Assembly: GCF_902859825.1 (NCBI RefSeq)
Contig: NZ_CADIKB010000002.1
Location: 310,001 to 374,000, forward strand
Direction of reading: 5' to 3'
Length of the DNA stretch: 64,000 nt
Source of the DNA: Paraburkholderia phenoliruptrix
Lineage (GTDB): Bacteria > Pseudomonadota > Gammaproteobacteria > Burkholderiales > Burkholderiaceae
The notes beneath the pieces were generated by a model. That model worked only from the letters and a program-made list of their open reading frames with translations. It did not search any database and was not told the DNA's origin. Shown piece after piece: positions 45,191-54,281 of the stretch. The stretch's first letter is position 1. Each line of letters opens with the position of its first letter. The position numbers and the translations under genes were made by a program.

Positions 45191-45225
45191 CCGCGTGCTG
45201 CAGTCATGCAGCACGCGGTTTTTTT
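45191..45225 (+). terminator. Intrinsic terminator of prfC
   Basis: CCGCGTGCTGCA, loop GTCA, TGCAGCACGCGG and seven T residues: a perfect 12-bp stem with stem arms at 45191-45202 and 45207-45218, about 67 bp after the prfC stop codon. Confidence 0.92.
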
Positions 45226-45277
45226 ATTGCGGGTTGATCCGGCGGCATACGGCGAGCGCATGACGGGCGGCGCGACG

Positions 45278-46147
45278 TCAGCCCATCTTCATGACCGCTT
45301 CGCGTAGCCAGCCGGCGAACGCCTGCACATATTCGAGCCCGGCGTGCTGCGACGCGACGTCGAGCCAGTAGCCGAACGGGCCGGCCACTTCCACCTCCGA
45401 GAACTGCGCGAGACTGCCGTCCGCCAGTTCCTCGACGATCATGTTCCTATCGACGATAGCGAGGCCTGCGCCCTTGCGCGCCGCGCGGATCGCCTGTTCG
45501 AGCGTCGAAAATTCGATGCCGTTTTCCGCGTAGCGCGCGGGCAAACGCGCCGTGGCGAGCCAGTTGGGCCACAGGTCGAGCCTCGCGTCGTTGTGCAGCA
45601 CGTGCAGCGCCGGCATGTGTTCGAGCAGCCTGTCGAGCGGCTCGCCGAGCAACATGGGCGCGCCGACCAACACGTGGCGCTCGGTCATCAGCAATTCGGA
45701 ATGCGCGTCGGGCAGCGCGTGACGGCCAAAGCGGATATCGCAATGGCAGTCCGCGGTCGGCTCGGTGCGGATCGACAATTCGACGTCCGGCATTTCGTTG
45801 GCCAGCGAACCGAGCCGCGGCGAGAACCACTGCGTTGCGAAGGTGGGTGGCACGGCGACCACCAGACGCCGCCGGCCTTTGGCGGCGGTGATCTGACGGA
45901 AGCCGCGCTCGATGGTATCGAACGCGTCGGACAGACAAGGCAGCAACTGGAGGCCTGCCGGCGTCAGGCGAATGCCTTTGTGATCGCGCTCGAAAAGCTT
46001 CGCGCCGAGCGATTCCTCGAGCAGCTTGATCTGCCGGCTGACGGCGCCTTGCGTCACGCACAGCGCGCTCGCCGCGCGGTTGAAGCTCATGTGGCGCGCA
46101 GTTTCCTCGAAAAAACGCAACGCGATGAGCGATGGCAAGCGTCGCAT
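45278..46147 (-). CDS. LysR family transcriptional regulator, GcvA-like
   Basis: A 289-residue LysR regulator of the GcvA/AmpR-like branch: LPSLIALRFFEETARHMSFN, RAASALCVTQGAVSRQI (helix-turn-helix about 22-40) and LFERDHKGIRLTPAG are typical. The effector domain spans about 92-285. AGAAGGTGAG stands directly before the ATG at 46147; this is an ordinary ribosome-binding site that only resembles the 22-bp element. It is divergent from the Pat-like acetyltransferase gene, with 260 bp between, and may regulate it or itself. Confidence 0.88.
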   Translation of the reverse strand: MRRLPSLIALRFFEETARHMSFNRAASALCVTQGAVSRQIKLLEESLGAKLFERDHKGIRLTPAGLQLLPCLSDAFDTIERGFRQITAAKGRRRLVVAVPPTFATQWFSPRLGSLANEMPDVELSIRTEPTADCHCDIRFGRHALPDAHSELLMTERHVLVGAPMLLGEPLDRLLEHMPALHVLHNDARLDLWPNWLATARLPARYAENGIEFSTLEQAIRAARKGAGLAIVDRNMIVEELADGSLAQFSEVEVAGPFGYWLDVASQHAGLEYVQAFAGWLREAVMKMG

Positions 46148-46407
46148 ACCTCACCTTCTGTCTCTTGATCCTCCGCAACGGTGCGGCCGGTGTCGGCGCG
46201 CGGAGCGCCTGCAATTGTCGCACTGAAGCGCGCTATTTTGCCTGCGCGCGCTAAAAAAATCCCGATGCACGGTCGCGCGAATCCACCGCCGGTTGATCGG
46301 CGCCATCAGCGCGTTCTGGAAGCGCCGCGCGATCCCGTCAGTTCGCCTATCCTGACGAAGACGCGCGCTCACGCCCGAGCGCTGCGCCCTTTCACTGCGG
46401 AGTGCCT

Positions 46408-48834
46408 GTGACCGTTCGCAATCTCGACGCGTTGTTCCGACCGAAGTCCGTCGCCGTGATCGGCGCTTCCGAGCGGCCTGGCAGCACCGGCGCGATGGTG
46501 TGGGCGCGCGTGCTGGAAGGCGGCTTCGACGGGCCGCTGTGGCCTGTGAACCCGAAATACGACACGCTGGGCGGCCACGCGGTGATCCATGATGCCGGCG
46601 ACTTGCCGCAAGCGCCCACGGTCGCGCTGATCTGCACGCCGCCCGCGAGTTGGCCGTCGATCATTCGCAAGCTGGGCGGATTGGGCACGCGCGCGGCGAT
46701 CATCGTCGGCGAGGTGCGCTCGGATGACGACCGGCTCGCCTTGCGGCATGCGCTTTCGGCGGCGCGGCCGAACCTGTTGCGGATCGTCGGGCCGGGTAGT
46801 CTGGGCGTGGTGTCGCCGACGCTGCGCGCGCATCTCGGCGCGCCGTCGTGCACGGTGAAGGCCGGCGGCGTCGCGTGGGTGTCGCAGTCGAACGCGTTGA
46901 CGAATGCGGTGCTCGGCTGGGCGCATGCGCGCGGCCTGGGCTTCTCGCACGCGGTCGCATTGGGCGACGAGGCCGACGTCGACGCGGGCGACGTGCTCGA
47001 CTATCTGGCGAGCGACCCCGGCACGCGGGCGATTCTGCTCGAACTCGACAGCGTGCGGGCGGCGCGCAAGTTCATGTCGGCGGCTCGCGCGGCGGCGCGC
47101 AACAAGCCGGTGCTCGCGCTGCGCTCGGGCCGCGCCGATCCCGCGGACGCGCTCTACACCGCCGCATTTCGTCGCGCCGGCATGGTGCGCGTGGATGCGC
47201 TCGACGACCTGCTCGACGAAATCGAGACGCTCGGCGTGGGCCGCGTCGCGGCGGGTGCGACGGCGACGCTGATTACGAGCGACCGTGGCCTCGCGACGCT
47301 CGCGTGCGACGCCTTCGCGGCCGCCGGCGGAACGCTCGCGCCGTGGCCGGACGAGGCATCCGAGGCGTTGCGGCAAGCTCTGCCGCACGCGGTGGGCGGC
47401 AATCCGCTGCGACTCGGCGACGACGCACGTCCCGAGCATTTCGGCACGGCGCTGAAACTGCTCGCCGAGCATCGCGGCACCGGCACGGCTTTCGTCGTGC
47501 ATGCGTCGACACACGGCGCGCCGGTCGGCGAGGTCGCGCAGGCGCTGATCGAGAATCAGCGGTTCGCGTATCGCGGTCTGCTCGCGTGTTTCTTCGGCGG
47601 CGTGGATGCTGCGACACGCGACGCACTGCATGCGCAAGGCATTCCGGTTCACACTACGCCGCAGCGGCTCGCCCGCGCGTTTGCGCGTCTCGTCGATTAC
47701 CGGATGGGGCGCGAATTGCTGATGCAAACGCCGGAAGGCTTACCGGCTGACGTGCCCGACGCAATCGACGCCGCACAGGCGCAGGCGCGCGCGGCGCTGG
47801 CGGCAGGTGAGCGCCAACTAACCGGAGAAGCCGCAGCGCGCCTGCTTGAGCGCTTCGGCCTTGAAATCGAAGCGGCGCGTGCCGATACGGATTCGGAGGC
47901 TAAGGAGTCTCAGCGAGAAGCCAGCGATTGCGCCGACAGCAATGCGGAGTCGCTGCGCAAGCCCGTGGTGGACATTGCCGTCGAGCTTCATGACGACGAC
48001 AACTTCGGCCCGGTATTCCGCTTCACGGCGCCTTCCGCTGACGGCGTTTCCGAGCCGCTGCGCATCTACGGTTTGCCGCCGCTCAATCCGACGCTCGCGC
48101 GCGACATCGTCACGCGTTCGCCGTATGCGCGGCTCGTCGCGCCGGAGCCGGCGCTGGCGGCGTTGACGGCGCTCTCGCAAGCCGTCTGCGACGTGGGCGA
48201 GATTGTCGGCCTGCTGCTCACGCTGCGCGTGTACCGCGATCACGTGACGATAGTCGATCCCACGCTCGCTATCGCGCCAACGCGCAGCCGTCTTGCGATC
48301 GTGCCGTATCCGCGCTGCTTCGAGGAGACGCTCGACTGGCAAGGTCTGCGGGTGACGGTGCGGCCGATCCGCCCGGAAGACGAGGCGGCGCACCACGATT
48401 TCGTCGAAGCGATGACGCCCGAAGATTTGCGGCTGAGGTTTTTTGGAGCCGTGGGCACCTTCGATCACTCACAGCTCGCGCGCATGACGCAGATTGACTA
48501 TGACCGCGAAATGGCGCTGATCGCGACCGTGCAGACGGACGAGGGCGTGTCGCGCACGCTCGGTGTGGTGCGCGCCGTCGCCGACCCCGATAACGAGACG
48601 GCGGAATTTGCGGTGGCCGTCCGTTCGGACCAGAAAGGCCGGCGGCTCGGGCGCCTGCTGACGGACCGCATCATCCGCTATGCGCGGGCGCGCGGCACGC
48701 ACTGGCTTGTCGGCGAGGCGCTGCGTGAGAACACCGCGATGATCGCGCTCGCCCGAGCGAGCGGTTTCACGATGACGCCGACGGAAGACCCGGGCGTGGT
48801 GGGATTCCGGATGGCTTTGGATGAAGGCGTGTGA
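46408..48834 (+). CDS. Pat-like protein: NDP-forming acyl-CoA synthetase domains plus GNAT acetyltransferase
   Basis: An 808-residue protein from a GTG start (46408, with GCGGAG upstream; GTG 46402 is an alternative). An N-terminal CoA-binding domain (LFRPKSVAVIGASERPGS, about 8-130) is followed by succinyl-CoA-ligase-like domains (about 140-440), a shortened ATP-grasp region (about 465-620), and a C-terminal GNAT domain (about 640-800; RPEDEAAHHDFVEAM, RSDQKGRRLGRLL acetyl-CoA loop). This is the layout of Pat/YfiQ lysine acetyltransferases, which acetylate acyl-CoA synthetases and other targets. The ATP-grasp part is shorter than expected and contains an acidic/serine-rich insert near 490-520, so synthetase activity is doubtful. 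Confidence 0.83.
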   Translation: MTVRNLDALFRPKSVAVIGASERPGSTGAMVWARVLEGGFDGPLWPVNPKYDTLGGHAVIHDAGDLPQAPTVALICTPPASWPSIIRKLGGLGTRAAIIVGEVRSDDDRLALRHALSAARPNLLRIVGPGSLGVVSPTLRAHLGAPSCTVKAGGVAWVSQSNALTNAVLGWAHARGLGFSHAVALGDEADVDAGDVLDYLASDPGTRAILLELDSVRAARKFMSAARAAARNKPVLALRSGRADPADALYTAAFRRAGMVRVDALDDLLDEIETLGVGRVAAGATATLITSDRGLATLACDAFAAAGGTLAPWPDEASEALRQALPHAVGGNPLRLGDDARPEHFGTALKLLAEHRGTGTAFVVHASTHGAPVGEVAQALIENQRFAYRGLLACFFGGVDAATRDALHAQGIPVHTTPQRLARAFARLVDYRMGRELLMQTPEGLPADVPDAIDAAQAQARAALAAGERQLTGEAAARLLERFGLEIEAARADTDSEAKESQREASDCADSNAESLRKPVVDIAVELHDDDNFGPVFRFTAPSADGVSEPLRIYGLPPLNPTLARDIVTRSPYARLVAPEPALAALTALSQAVCDVGEIVGLLLTLRVYRDHVTIVDPTLAIAPTRSRLAIVPYPRCFEETLDWQGLRVTVRPIRPEDEAAHHDFVEAMTPEDLRLRFFGAVGTFDHSQLARMTQIDYDREMALIATVQTDEGVSRTLGVVRAVADPDNETAEFAVAVRSDQKGRRLGRLLTDRIIRYARARGTHWLVGEALRENTAMIALARASGFTMTPTEDPGVVGFRMALDEGV

Positions 48835-48971
48835 GCGCGCCTGACGACGGAGGGATTCTTGACTTACCGCTTCAGTGTCGGACAGACAGCCGCGCGCTGA
48901 CAAAACCGCCAAATGTTCGGACGTTTCTTCAAGGTCTCGCAGCGGAAGGGGTCCTGACCGACGCCGAAGAC

Positions 48972-49517
48972 CTAGGCCGCCAACTTTCCCGCCGCCTCAT
49001 CCACTTGCGCACGCGTCACCGCCAGCTCGTCGAGCCACGCATCCGCATACACGGCGCCCGTTTCGCGCTCCAGCCGCGCGATTGTCGCCGCACAACGATT
49101 CGCGTCCTTCGGCGTCGCGATAAACGACTTCACCGACTGCCCCGCCTTGAACGCATCGAACAGCGGCACGCGAATGTCGTCCGGCAGCGGGCGCGCGGTC
49201 CATTGATACGGCTTGCCGTTGAAAGTGAACGACGGCGGCAGCACACGTTCCTTCTTGGCCGCAGGAATCAGCCCATAAGTGCGGGCCGCTTCGCCGATCT
49301 GCTCAGGCGAAAACAGCTCGTCCGGGCTGATGTCGAATTGCTGGATGAAAGACTCGATGGTCTGCATCGCGGCCGCGCGATCGTCGCGGCGCTTCTGCGC
49401 ATGAGCGACGATGTCGCGCAGTTCGTCGGCTTCTTCGGGTGTGATCGTGAAGCTCGACTGCTTCTGCTGAAGTTCGGAAAAACGCTGGAATTCGGAGTCG
49501 GTCAGAAGTTTCGCCAT
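48972..49517 (-). CDS. Hypothetical protein, 181 residues
   Basis: A soluble, largely helical protein: MAKLLTDSEFQRFSELQQKQ opens a charged coiled-coil-like region (about 1-55), followed by an ISPDELFSPEQIGEAARTYG segment, a beta-rich centre with FTFNGKPYQWTARPLP, and a helical C-terminus. The overall plan, helical N-terminus plus a short basic/aromatic segment, recalls H-NS-like proteins but lacks the WSGRGRSP motif, so no family is claimed. No good ribosome-binding site precedes the ATG. It is convergent with the Pat-like gene. Confidence 0.6.
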   Translation of the reverse strand: MAKLLTDSEFQRFSELQQKQSSFTITPEEADELRDIVAHAQKRRDDRAAAMQTIESFIQQFDISPDELFSPEQIGEAARTYGLIPAAKKERVLPPSFTFNGKPYQWTARPLPDDIRVPLFDAFKAGQSVKSFIATPKDANRCAATIARLERETGAVYADAWLDELAVTRAQVDEAAGKLAA

Positions 49518-49611
49518 GGCTTATCGAGGAGCGCGCACGAATGACTTCACGCGGCGTCGTTTTTGAGAGGGCCGCCATTCTAAACCATCTACGGCTCGCT
49601 TCAGATCTGAC

Positions 49612-50400
49612 TTACACCGCCTGCTCGCGAAACATCGACAATGCCTGGACCGTCTCGCGCAGCAGCGTGGTGGCGGCGGCGAGCGTAGGCGCGACATATT
49701 CGTCAATACGCTTGAGATACGGGCACGTGAGCGCCGCGATTGCCTGGCCGGACGGTCCGAGAATCGGGAAAGTGACGTCCGTCACGCCGAACGTCTGCTG
49801 ACTGTCCTTCTGCGAATAACCCGCCGCGCGAATCCGCTCGCATACGGCCTCCAGCGCATCGCGGTCTATCGTGACCTCGCCCTTGACCTTGGTGTGCTCG
49901 GCGAGCATTTGCGCGCGTTGTTCGACGGTCTGGAACGCGAGCATCACGCGGCCCGAGCCCGTGTCGATCAGACCGACCCGCGAGCCGAGCCGCACCGACA
50001 TGCCCCAGGTGCCGGGGCCGTCCACTTGCGCGATGACGAGCAGATTGCCGCGATCGTAGACGGCCAGGTGACACGACTGTTCGGCGGCATCGGCGAAACG
50101 TTGCATCAGCGGCAAAGCTTCGGAAATGAGCCGGTTCATCGGCGGATGGCGATGCGCCAGCGCATACAGCTTCAGGCTCAGCGAATAGCGGTCGCCGCCC
50201 TTCGAGCGCACCACGTACTGCCGCGCGACCAGACGCTCGAGCATCCGGTACATCTCGCTGGCGTTGCGCCCGAGCAGCTTGGTGATCTCGGCGCGCGTCA
50301 GCCCTTCTTTCTGCTCCGCCAGCAGCTCGAGGATGTCGAGGCCTTTGTCCAGCGCAGGCGCGCGATAACGGTCGGCATCGTCTTTGTCTTCTGCGTCCAT
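49612..50400 (-). CDS. IclR family transcriptional regulator
   Basis: A 262-residue IclR-type regulator. The winged helix-turn-helix is at about 15-75 (LDILELLAEQKEGLTRAEIT, LGRNASEMYRMLERL), the effector domain at about 85-255 with GSRVGLIDTGSGRVMLAF and TDVTFPILGPSGQAIAAL. The start at 50400 gives the usual acidic opening; an upstream frame to 50517 overlaps the divergent promoter region. It is divergent from the UxaA/aldo-keto/lactonase operon and most likely controls it, sensing a sugar-acid intermediate. Confidence 0.88.
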   Translation of the reverse strand: MDAEDKDDADRYRAPALDKGLDILELLAEQKEGLTRAEITKLLGRNASEMYRMLERLVARQYVVRSKGGDRYSLSLKLYALAHRHPPMNRLISEALPLMQRFADAAEQSCHLAVYDRGNLLVIAQVDGPGTWGMSVRLGSRVGLIDTGSGRVMLAFQTVEQRAQMLAEHTKVKGEVTIDRDALEAVCERIRAAGYSQKDSQQTFGVTDVTFPILGPSGQAIAALTCPYLKRIDEYVAPTLAAATTLLRETVQALSMFREQAV

Positions 50401-50520
50401 CGTGGGCGGATTCCGTGGGCTGTTCTCGGTAGCTGGGGCTTGAGTGTAAGTGCGGCGCGTGTTTCCGTGCACCCCGAGGCGTCCAGGGAAAACACGGACG
50501 CTTGGTGCAGTGCACATTCC

Positions 50521-50557
50521 TTGACTTCAAAAAATCCGCATATGAATAATACGTTCA
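50521..50557 (+). promoter_or_regulatory. Putative promoter with overlapping TGAA-N7-TTCA dyad
   Basis: TTGACT (50521-50526), an 18-bp spacer and AATAAT (50545-50550) form a good sigma-70 promoter for the UxaA operon. The inverted repeat TGAA (50543-50546) and TTCA (50554-50557), separated by seven bases, overlaps the minus-10 and is a plausible IclR-type operator. Confidence 0.55.
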
Positions 50558-50612
50558 TTGATGAATAAGCGCGCGCCCCGGCCGTTAGTCAACGGCCTGA
50601 CGGAGAACTGAT

Positions 50613-50939
50613 TTGACGAGCCGTCCAACGGAAACCGATCCGCGACTGATTCTGCTCAGCCCGGATGACAACTGCCTGATCGCGGCGGCGCGGCTCGACG
50701 CCGGCACGCAACTCATGATCGAAGGCGAGCGCGTCACGCTCGCGCGAACCATCGACCTCGGGCACAAGGTGGCGCGCCGCGGCCTCGCAAAAGACGACAA
50801 GGTGCTGCGCTACGGCGCCGTGATCGGTCACGTGACCGAGGCCGTGCAGCGCGGCGAACATCTGCATACGCACAACCTCGAAAGCGATTACCTGCCGACT
50901 TACACGCACGACGCGGGTCATCAATTCGTACATCACTGA
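50613..50939 (+). CDS. UxaA family SAF-domain protein (dehydratase small subunit)
   Basis: A 108-residue SAF domain protein matching the N-terminal domain of altronate/galactarate dehydratases: LILLSPDDNCLIAAARLDAG, LGHKVARRGLAKDDKVLRYG and VIGHVTEAVQRGEHLHTHNLES, the last being the strongly conserved HVHNL-type motif. The start is a TTG at 50613 with GGAGA upstream. In UxaA the SAF and catalytic domains are one protein; here they are separate genes 42 bp apart. Together they should form one dehydratase, probably of L-fuconate in this operon (inference). Confidence 0.82.
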   Translation: MTSRPTETDPRLILLSPDDNCLIAAARLDAGTQLMIEGERVTLARTIDLGHKVARRGLAKDDKVLRYGAVIGHVTEAVQRGEHLHTHNLESDYLPTYTHDAGHQFVHH

Positions 50940-50981
50940 TTCGCGCATAACGACGCGGCCTCGCGTCGCGCGGGAACGATC

Positions 50982-52295
50982 ATGACCGACATAACCGTAG
51001 TAAGCGCCCTGACGCAACCGCCGATGCTGCAAGGCTACCTTCGCAGCGACGGCCGCAAGGGCATCCGCAATGTCGTCGCGGTGGCGTATCTCGTCGAGTG
51101 CGCGCATCACGTGGCGCGCGAAATTGTTACGCAGTTTCGCGCGCCGCCCGACGCGTTCGAGGACGCCATCGCGGCGCATGAGCCGCCCGTCCATCTGATC
51201 GGCTTTCCGGGCTGCTATCCGAACGGATACGCGGAGAAAATGCTCGAGCGGCTCACCACGCATCCGAACGTTGGCGCGGTGCTGTTCGTTTCGCTCGGAT
51301 GCGAGAGCATGAACAAGCACTATCTCGTGGATGTGGTGCGCGCGAGCGGCCGCCCCGTCGAGCTGCTGACCATCCAGGAAAAGGGCGGCACGCGCAGCAC
51401 GATTCAGTACGGCGTCGACTGGGTGCGCGGCGCGCGCGAGCAACTCGCCGCGCAAAAGAAGGTGCCAATGGCGTTGAGCGAACTGGTGGTCGGCACCATT
51501 TGCGGCGGCTCCGACGGCACGAGCGGCATTACCGCGAATCCTGCCGTGGGCCGCGCGTTCGATCAGCTGATCGACGCGGGCGCGACCTGCCTCTTCGAAG
51601 AAACGGGCGAGCTGGTGGGCTGCGAGTTCCATATGAAGACGCGCGCGGCACGGCCGGAGCTCGGCGACGCGATCGTCGAGTGCGTCGCAAAGGCGGCGCG
51701 CTATTACTCGATTCTCGGCCACGGCAGCTTCGCGGTCGGCAACGCGGACGGCGGCCTCACCACGCAGGAAGAAAAATCGCTCGGCGCGTATGCAAAAAGC
51801 GGCGCGTCGCCGATTGCGGGCATCGTCAAACCCGGCGATATTCCGCCGACCGGCGGTCTGTATCTGCTCGACGTCGTGCCCGACGGCGAGCCGCGTTTCG
51901 GCTTTCCCAACATTAGCGACAATGCGGAAATCGGCGAGTTGATTGCTTGCGGCGCGCATGTGATTCTGTTCACGACGGGGCGCGGTTCGGTGGTCGGTTC
52001 GGCGATCTCGCCTGTCATCAAGGTGTGCGCGAACCCCGCTACGTATCGCAATCTGTCGGGCGACATGGATGTCGACGCCGGCCGCATTCTGGAAGGACGC
52101 GGCACGCTCGACGAAGTGGGCCGCGAGGTGTTCGAGCAGACGGTGGCCGTGTCGCGAGGCGCGGCGTCGAAATCGGAAATGCTCGGGCATCAGGAGTTCA
52201 TTCTCACGTACAAGACGTTCGAGCCGGTCGGGCCCGCGTGCCTGCCCTCGAGCGCGGCCGTGCGTCCGCGCGTGGTGCCGCTCGAGCAGCACTGA
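50982..52295 (+). CDS. UxaA family dehydratase, large subunit
   Basis: A 437-residue protein of the altronate/galactarate dehydratase family: YLRSDGRKGIRNVVAVAYLVEC, GFPGCYPNGYAEKMLERLTTHPNVG, LGCESMN, ICGGSDGTSGITANPAVG, GNADGGLTTQEEKSLGAYAKSG and FTTGRGSVVG are the conserved blocks; conserved cysteines may hold the Fe(II) site. It removes water from an aldonate to give a 2-keto-3-deoxy acid. The neighbours (aldose dehydrogenase, lactonase, SDR, FAH) are those of the non-phosphorylative L-fucose pathway, so L-fuconate is the likely substrate, replacing the enolase-family dehydratase used elsewhere. Confidence 0.83.
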   Translation: MTDITVVSALTQPPMLQGYLRSDGRKGIRNVVAVAYLVECAHHVAREIVTQFRAPPDAFEDAIAAHEPPVHLIGFPGCYPNGYAEKMLERLTTHPNVGAVLFVSLGCESMNKHYLVDVVRASGRPVELLTIQEKGGTRSTIQYGVDWVRGAREQLAAQKKVPMALSELVVGTICGGSDGTSGITANPAVGRAFDQLIDAGATCLFEETGELVGCEFHMKTRAARPELGDAIVECVAKAARYYSILGHGSFAVGNADGGLTTQEEKSLGAYAKSGASPIAGIVKPGDIPPTGGLYLLDVVPDGEPRFGFPNISDNAEIGELIACGAHVILFTTGRGSVVGSAISPVIKVCANPATYRNLSGDMDVDAGRILEGRGTLDEVGREVFEQTVAVSRGAASKSEMLGHQEFILTYKTFEPVGPACLPSSAAVRPRVVPLEQH

Positions 52296-52346
52296 GCGTG
52301 GGCGCACACTGTGATAAAAAGGACCTTCTAATTGGAGACGTGGCAA

Positions 52347-53387
52347 ATGACCGCAACGAACGGTTCGAAAGTCCGGCAGCGGCGCCGTGTAGGCCGCGGC
52401 GCATTGAACGTGACAGGGTTAAGCCTCGGCACCGCGCCGCTGGGCGGCCTCTATCGCGATCTGTCGGACGAAGAGGCGAATGCGACCGTCGCCGCCGCGT
52501 GGGACGCCGGCGTGCGCTACTTCGACACCGCGCCGCATTACGGCAACACGAAGGCGGAGCATCGGCTCGGCAACGCGTTGCGCCACTATCCGCGCGGCGA
52601 ATATGTGCTGTCGACCAAAGTGGGCCGCCGCTTCGTGCCGCGCACCACGCCTTACGAGGGCAAGGAAGGCTGGCAGAATCCGCTGCCCTTCGAAGCGATT
52701 TACGACTACACGCACGACGGCATTCTCCGTTCGTTCGAAGACAGCCAGCAGCGGCTCGGCATTATCGACATCGACATTCTGCTGGTGCACGACATTGGCC
52801 GCGTCACGCACGGCGAGGACAACCCTCACTACTGGCGGCAACTGACTGAAGGCGGCGGTTTCCGCGCGCTCGACGAACTGCGCTCGGCCGGCGCGGTGAA
52901 GGCGGTCGGACTGGGCGTCAATGAAGGCGCCGTGATATTGGACGCGATGGCCGAGTTCGATATCGATTGCGCGTTGCTCGCGGGCCGTTATACGCTCCTC
53001 GAACAGACGACCCTCGACGACCTCTTGCCGGCATGCGAACAGCGCGGCGTCAGCATTCTGTTGGGCGGCGCGTTCAACTCGGGCATTCTGGCGCGCGGCG
53101 TCGGGGGCGATCTGAAATTCAACTACGGCGAGGCGCCGCGCGAAGTGATCGAGCGCGTTGCGCGGCTGGAAGCGGTGTGTCGCGACCACGGCGTGCCGCT
53201 CGCCGCCGCGGCCTTGCAGTTTCCGTATGCGCATCCGGCGGTCGCCACCGTGCTGACCGGCGCGCGCAGTGCCGACGAATTGCGCGAGAACGCGGCGTCG
53301 TTCGAGTTGCCCATCCCCGCGGCCTTGTGGTCCGCGCTGCGCGAGGAGGGCCTGCTCGACGCCCGCGCGCCCGCGCCAGAGGACTGA
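52347..53387 (+). CDS. Aldo/keto reductase, D-threo-aldose (L-fucose) 1-dehydrogenase-like
   Basis: A 346-residue AKR with the tetrad Asp (FDTAPHY), Tyr (in the same motif), Lys (LSTKVGRRF) and His (LLVHDIG). The long form with EGKEGWQNPLPFEAIYDYTHDGILRSFEDS is typical of D-threo-aldose 1-dehydrogenase, which oxidises L-fucose and related sugars to the lactone with NAD(P)+. GGAG precedes the ATG at 52347. It is 51 bp after the dehydratase and 7 bp before the lactonase, clearly one operon. Confidence 0.86.
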   Translation: MTATNGSKVRQRRRVGRGALNVTGLSLGTAPLGGLYRDLSDEEANATVAAAWDAGVRYFDTAPHYGNTKAEHRLGNALRHYPRGEYVLSTKVGRRFVPRTTPYEGKEGWQNPLPFEAIYDYTHDGILRSFEDSQQRLGIIDIDILLVHDIGRVTHGEDNPHYWRQLTEGGGFRALDELRSAGAVKAVGLGVNEGAVILDAMAEFDIDCALLAGRYTLLEQTTLDDLLPACEQRGVSILLGGAFNSGILARGVGGDLKFNYGEAPREVIERVARLEAVCRDHGVPLAAAALQFPYAHPAVATVLTGARSADELRENAASFELPIPAALWSALREEGLLDARAPAPED

Positions 53388-53394
53388 TCTGACG

Positions 53395-54225
53395 ATGCAT
53401 ATCGATGCCCACCAGCACTACTGGGACCCCGCCCGCGGCGATTACGAGTGGCTCACGCCGGAACTCAAGATTCTGTATCGGCCGTTCGGCCCGGCGGATC
53501 TCACGCCGTTGCGGGAAAGAGCGGGCATCGGCAAGACGGTGGTCGTGCAGGCGGCGCCGACCATCGACGAAACGCGCTATCTGCTGGACATTGCGCGCGA
53601 TGAGCGGTCCATTGCGGGGGTGGTCGGCTGGGTACCGCTCCTGCTGCCCACCGCGCCCGCATTGATCGGCGCGCTCGCCGAGGAGCCGAAGTTCAAGGGA
53701 GTGCGGCCCATGCTGCAAGACCTGCCCGACGATACCTGGATCGCCAATCCCGATCTCGCGCCGGCCGTCGAGGCGCTCGTCGCGCACGACCTCGCTTTCG
53801 ACGCGCTGATCTACGCGCGGCACGTCGACCATGTGGAAACGTTCGCGCGGCGCTTTCCGGCGCTGCGCATCGTGGTCGATCACGGCGCGAAGCCGCCCAT
53901 CCGCTACGGTCAGGCCGGCTGGCAAACCTGGGCCGATGCAATCGCCCGGCTTGCGGCGCTGCCCAACCTGCAATGCAAGCTCTCCGGCCTTGCGACGGAA
54001 GCCTCGCCGGGCTGGACCGAGGACACGCTGCGGCCCTACGTCGAGCATCTGCTCGCCACGTTCGGTCCGGCGCGCCTCATGTGGGGCAGCGACTGGCCCG
54101 TGCTCGAACTCAATGGCGATTATCTGCTGTGGCACTCGGTGGCGAACACGCTGCTTGCTTCGCTTTCCGAAAGCGAGCGCGAAGCGGTTTTTGGCGGCAA
54201 CGCCGCCGCGTTTTATCGACTGTGA
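53395..54225 (+). CDS. Amidohydrolase family lactonase (probable L-fucono-1,5-lactonase)
   Basis: A 276-residue TIM-barrel hydrolase of the COG3618 amidohydrolase group. HIDAHQHYWDP gives the first metal motif, VDHGAKPP the barrel histidine, and LMWGSDWPVLEL the conserved Asp near 224. A close family member from Burkholderia is an L-fucono-1,5-lactonase. Here it would hydrolyse the lactone made by the upstream aldose dehydrogenase. It starts seven bases after that gene and 56 bp before the SDR. Confidence 0.86.
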   Translation: MHIDAHQHYWDPARGDYEWLTPELKILYRPFGPADLTPLRERAGIGKTVVVQAAPTIDETRYLLDIARDERSIAGVVGWVPLLLPTAPALIGALAEEPKFKGVRPMLQDLPDDTWIANPDLAPAVEALVAHDLAFDALIYARHVDHVETFARRFPALRIVVDHGAKPPIRYGQAGWQTWADAIARLAALPNLQCKLSGLATEASPGWTEDTLRPYVEHLLATFGPARLMWGSDWPVLELNGDYLLWHSVANTLLASLSESEREAVFGGNAAAFYRL

Positions 54226-54281
54226 CGTAACGAAGACAAACACAACCAGGACAGGTTAAGCCCATTCAACTGGAGCCGTAG

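Noticed and set aside
46145..46160. Another copy of the 22-bp element (AAGGTGAG on the minus strand)
   Set aside because: Only the AGGTGAG part matches; it stands right before the LysR start codon and is its ribosome-binding site. The CGGGAGC half is absent.
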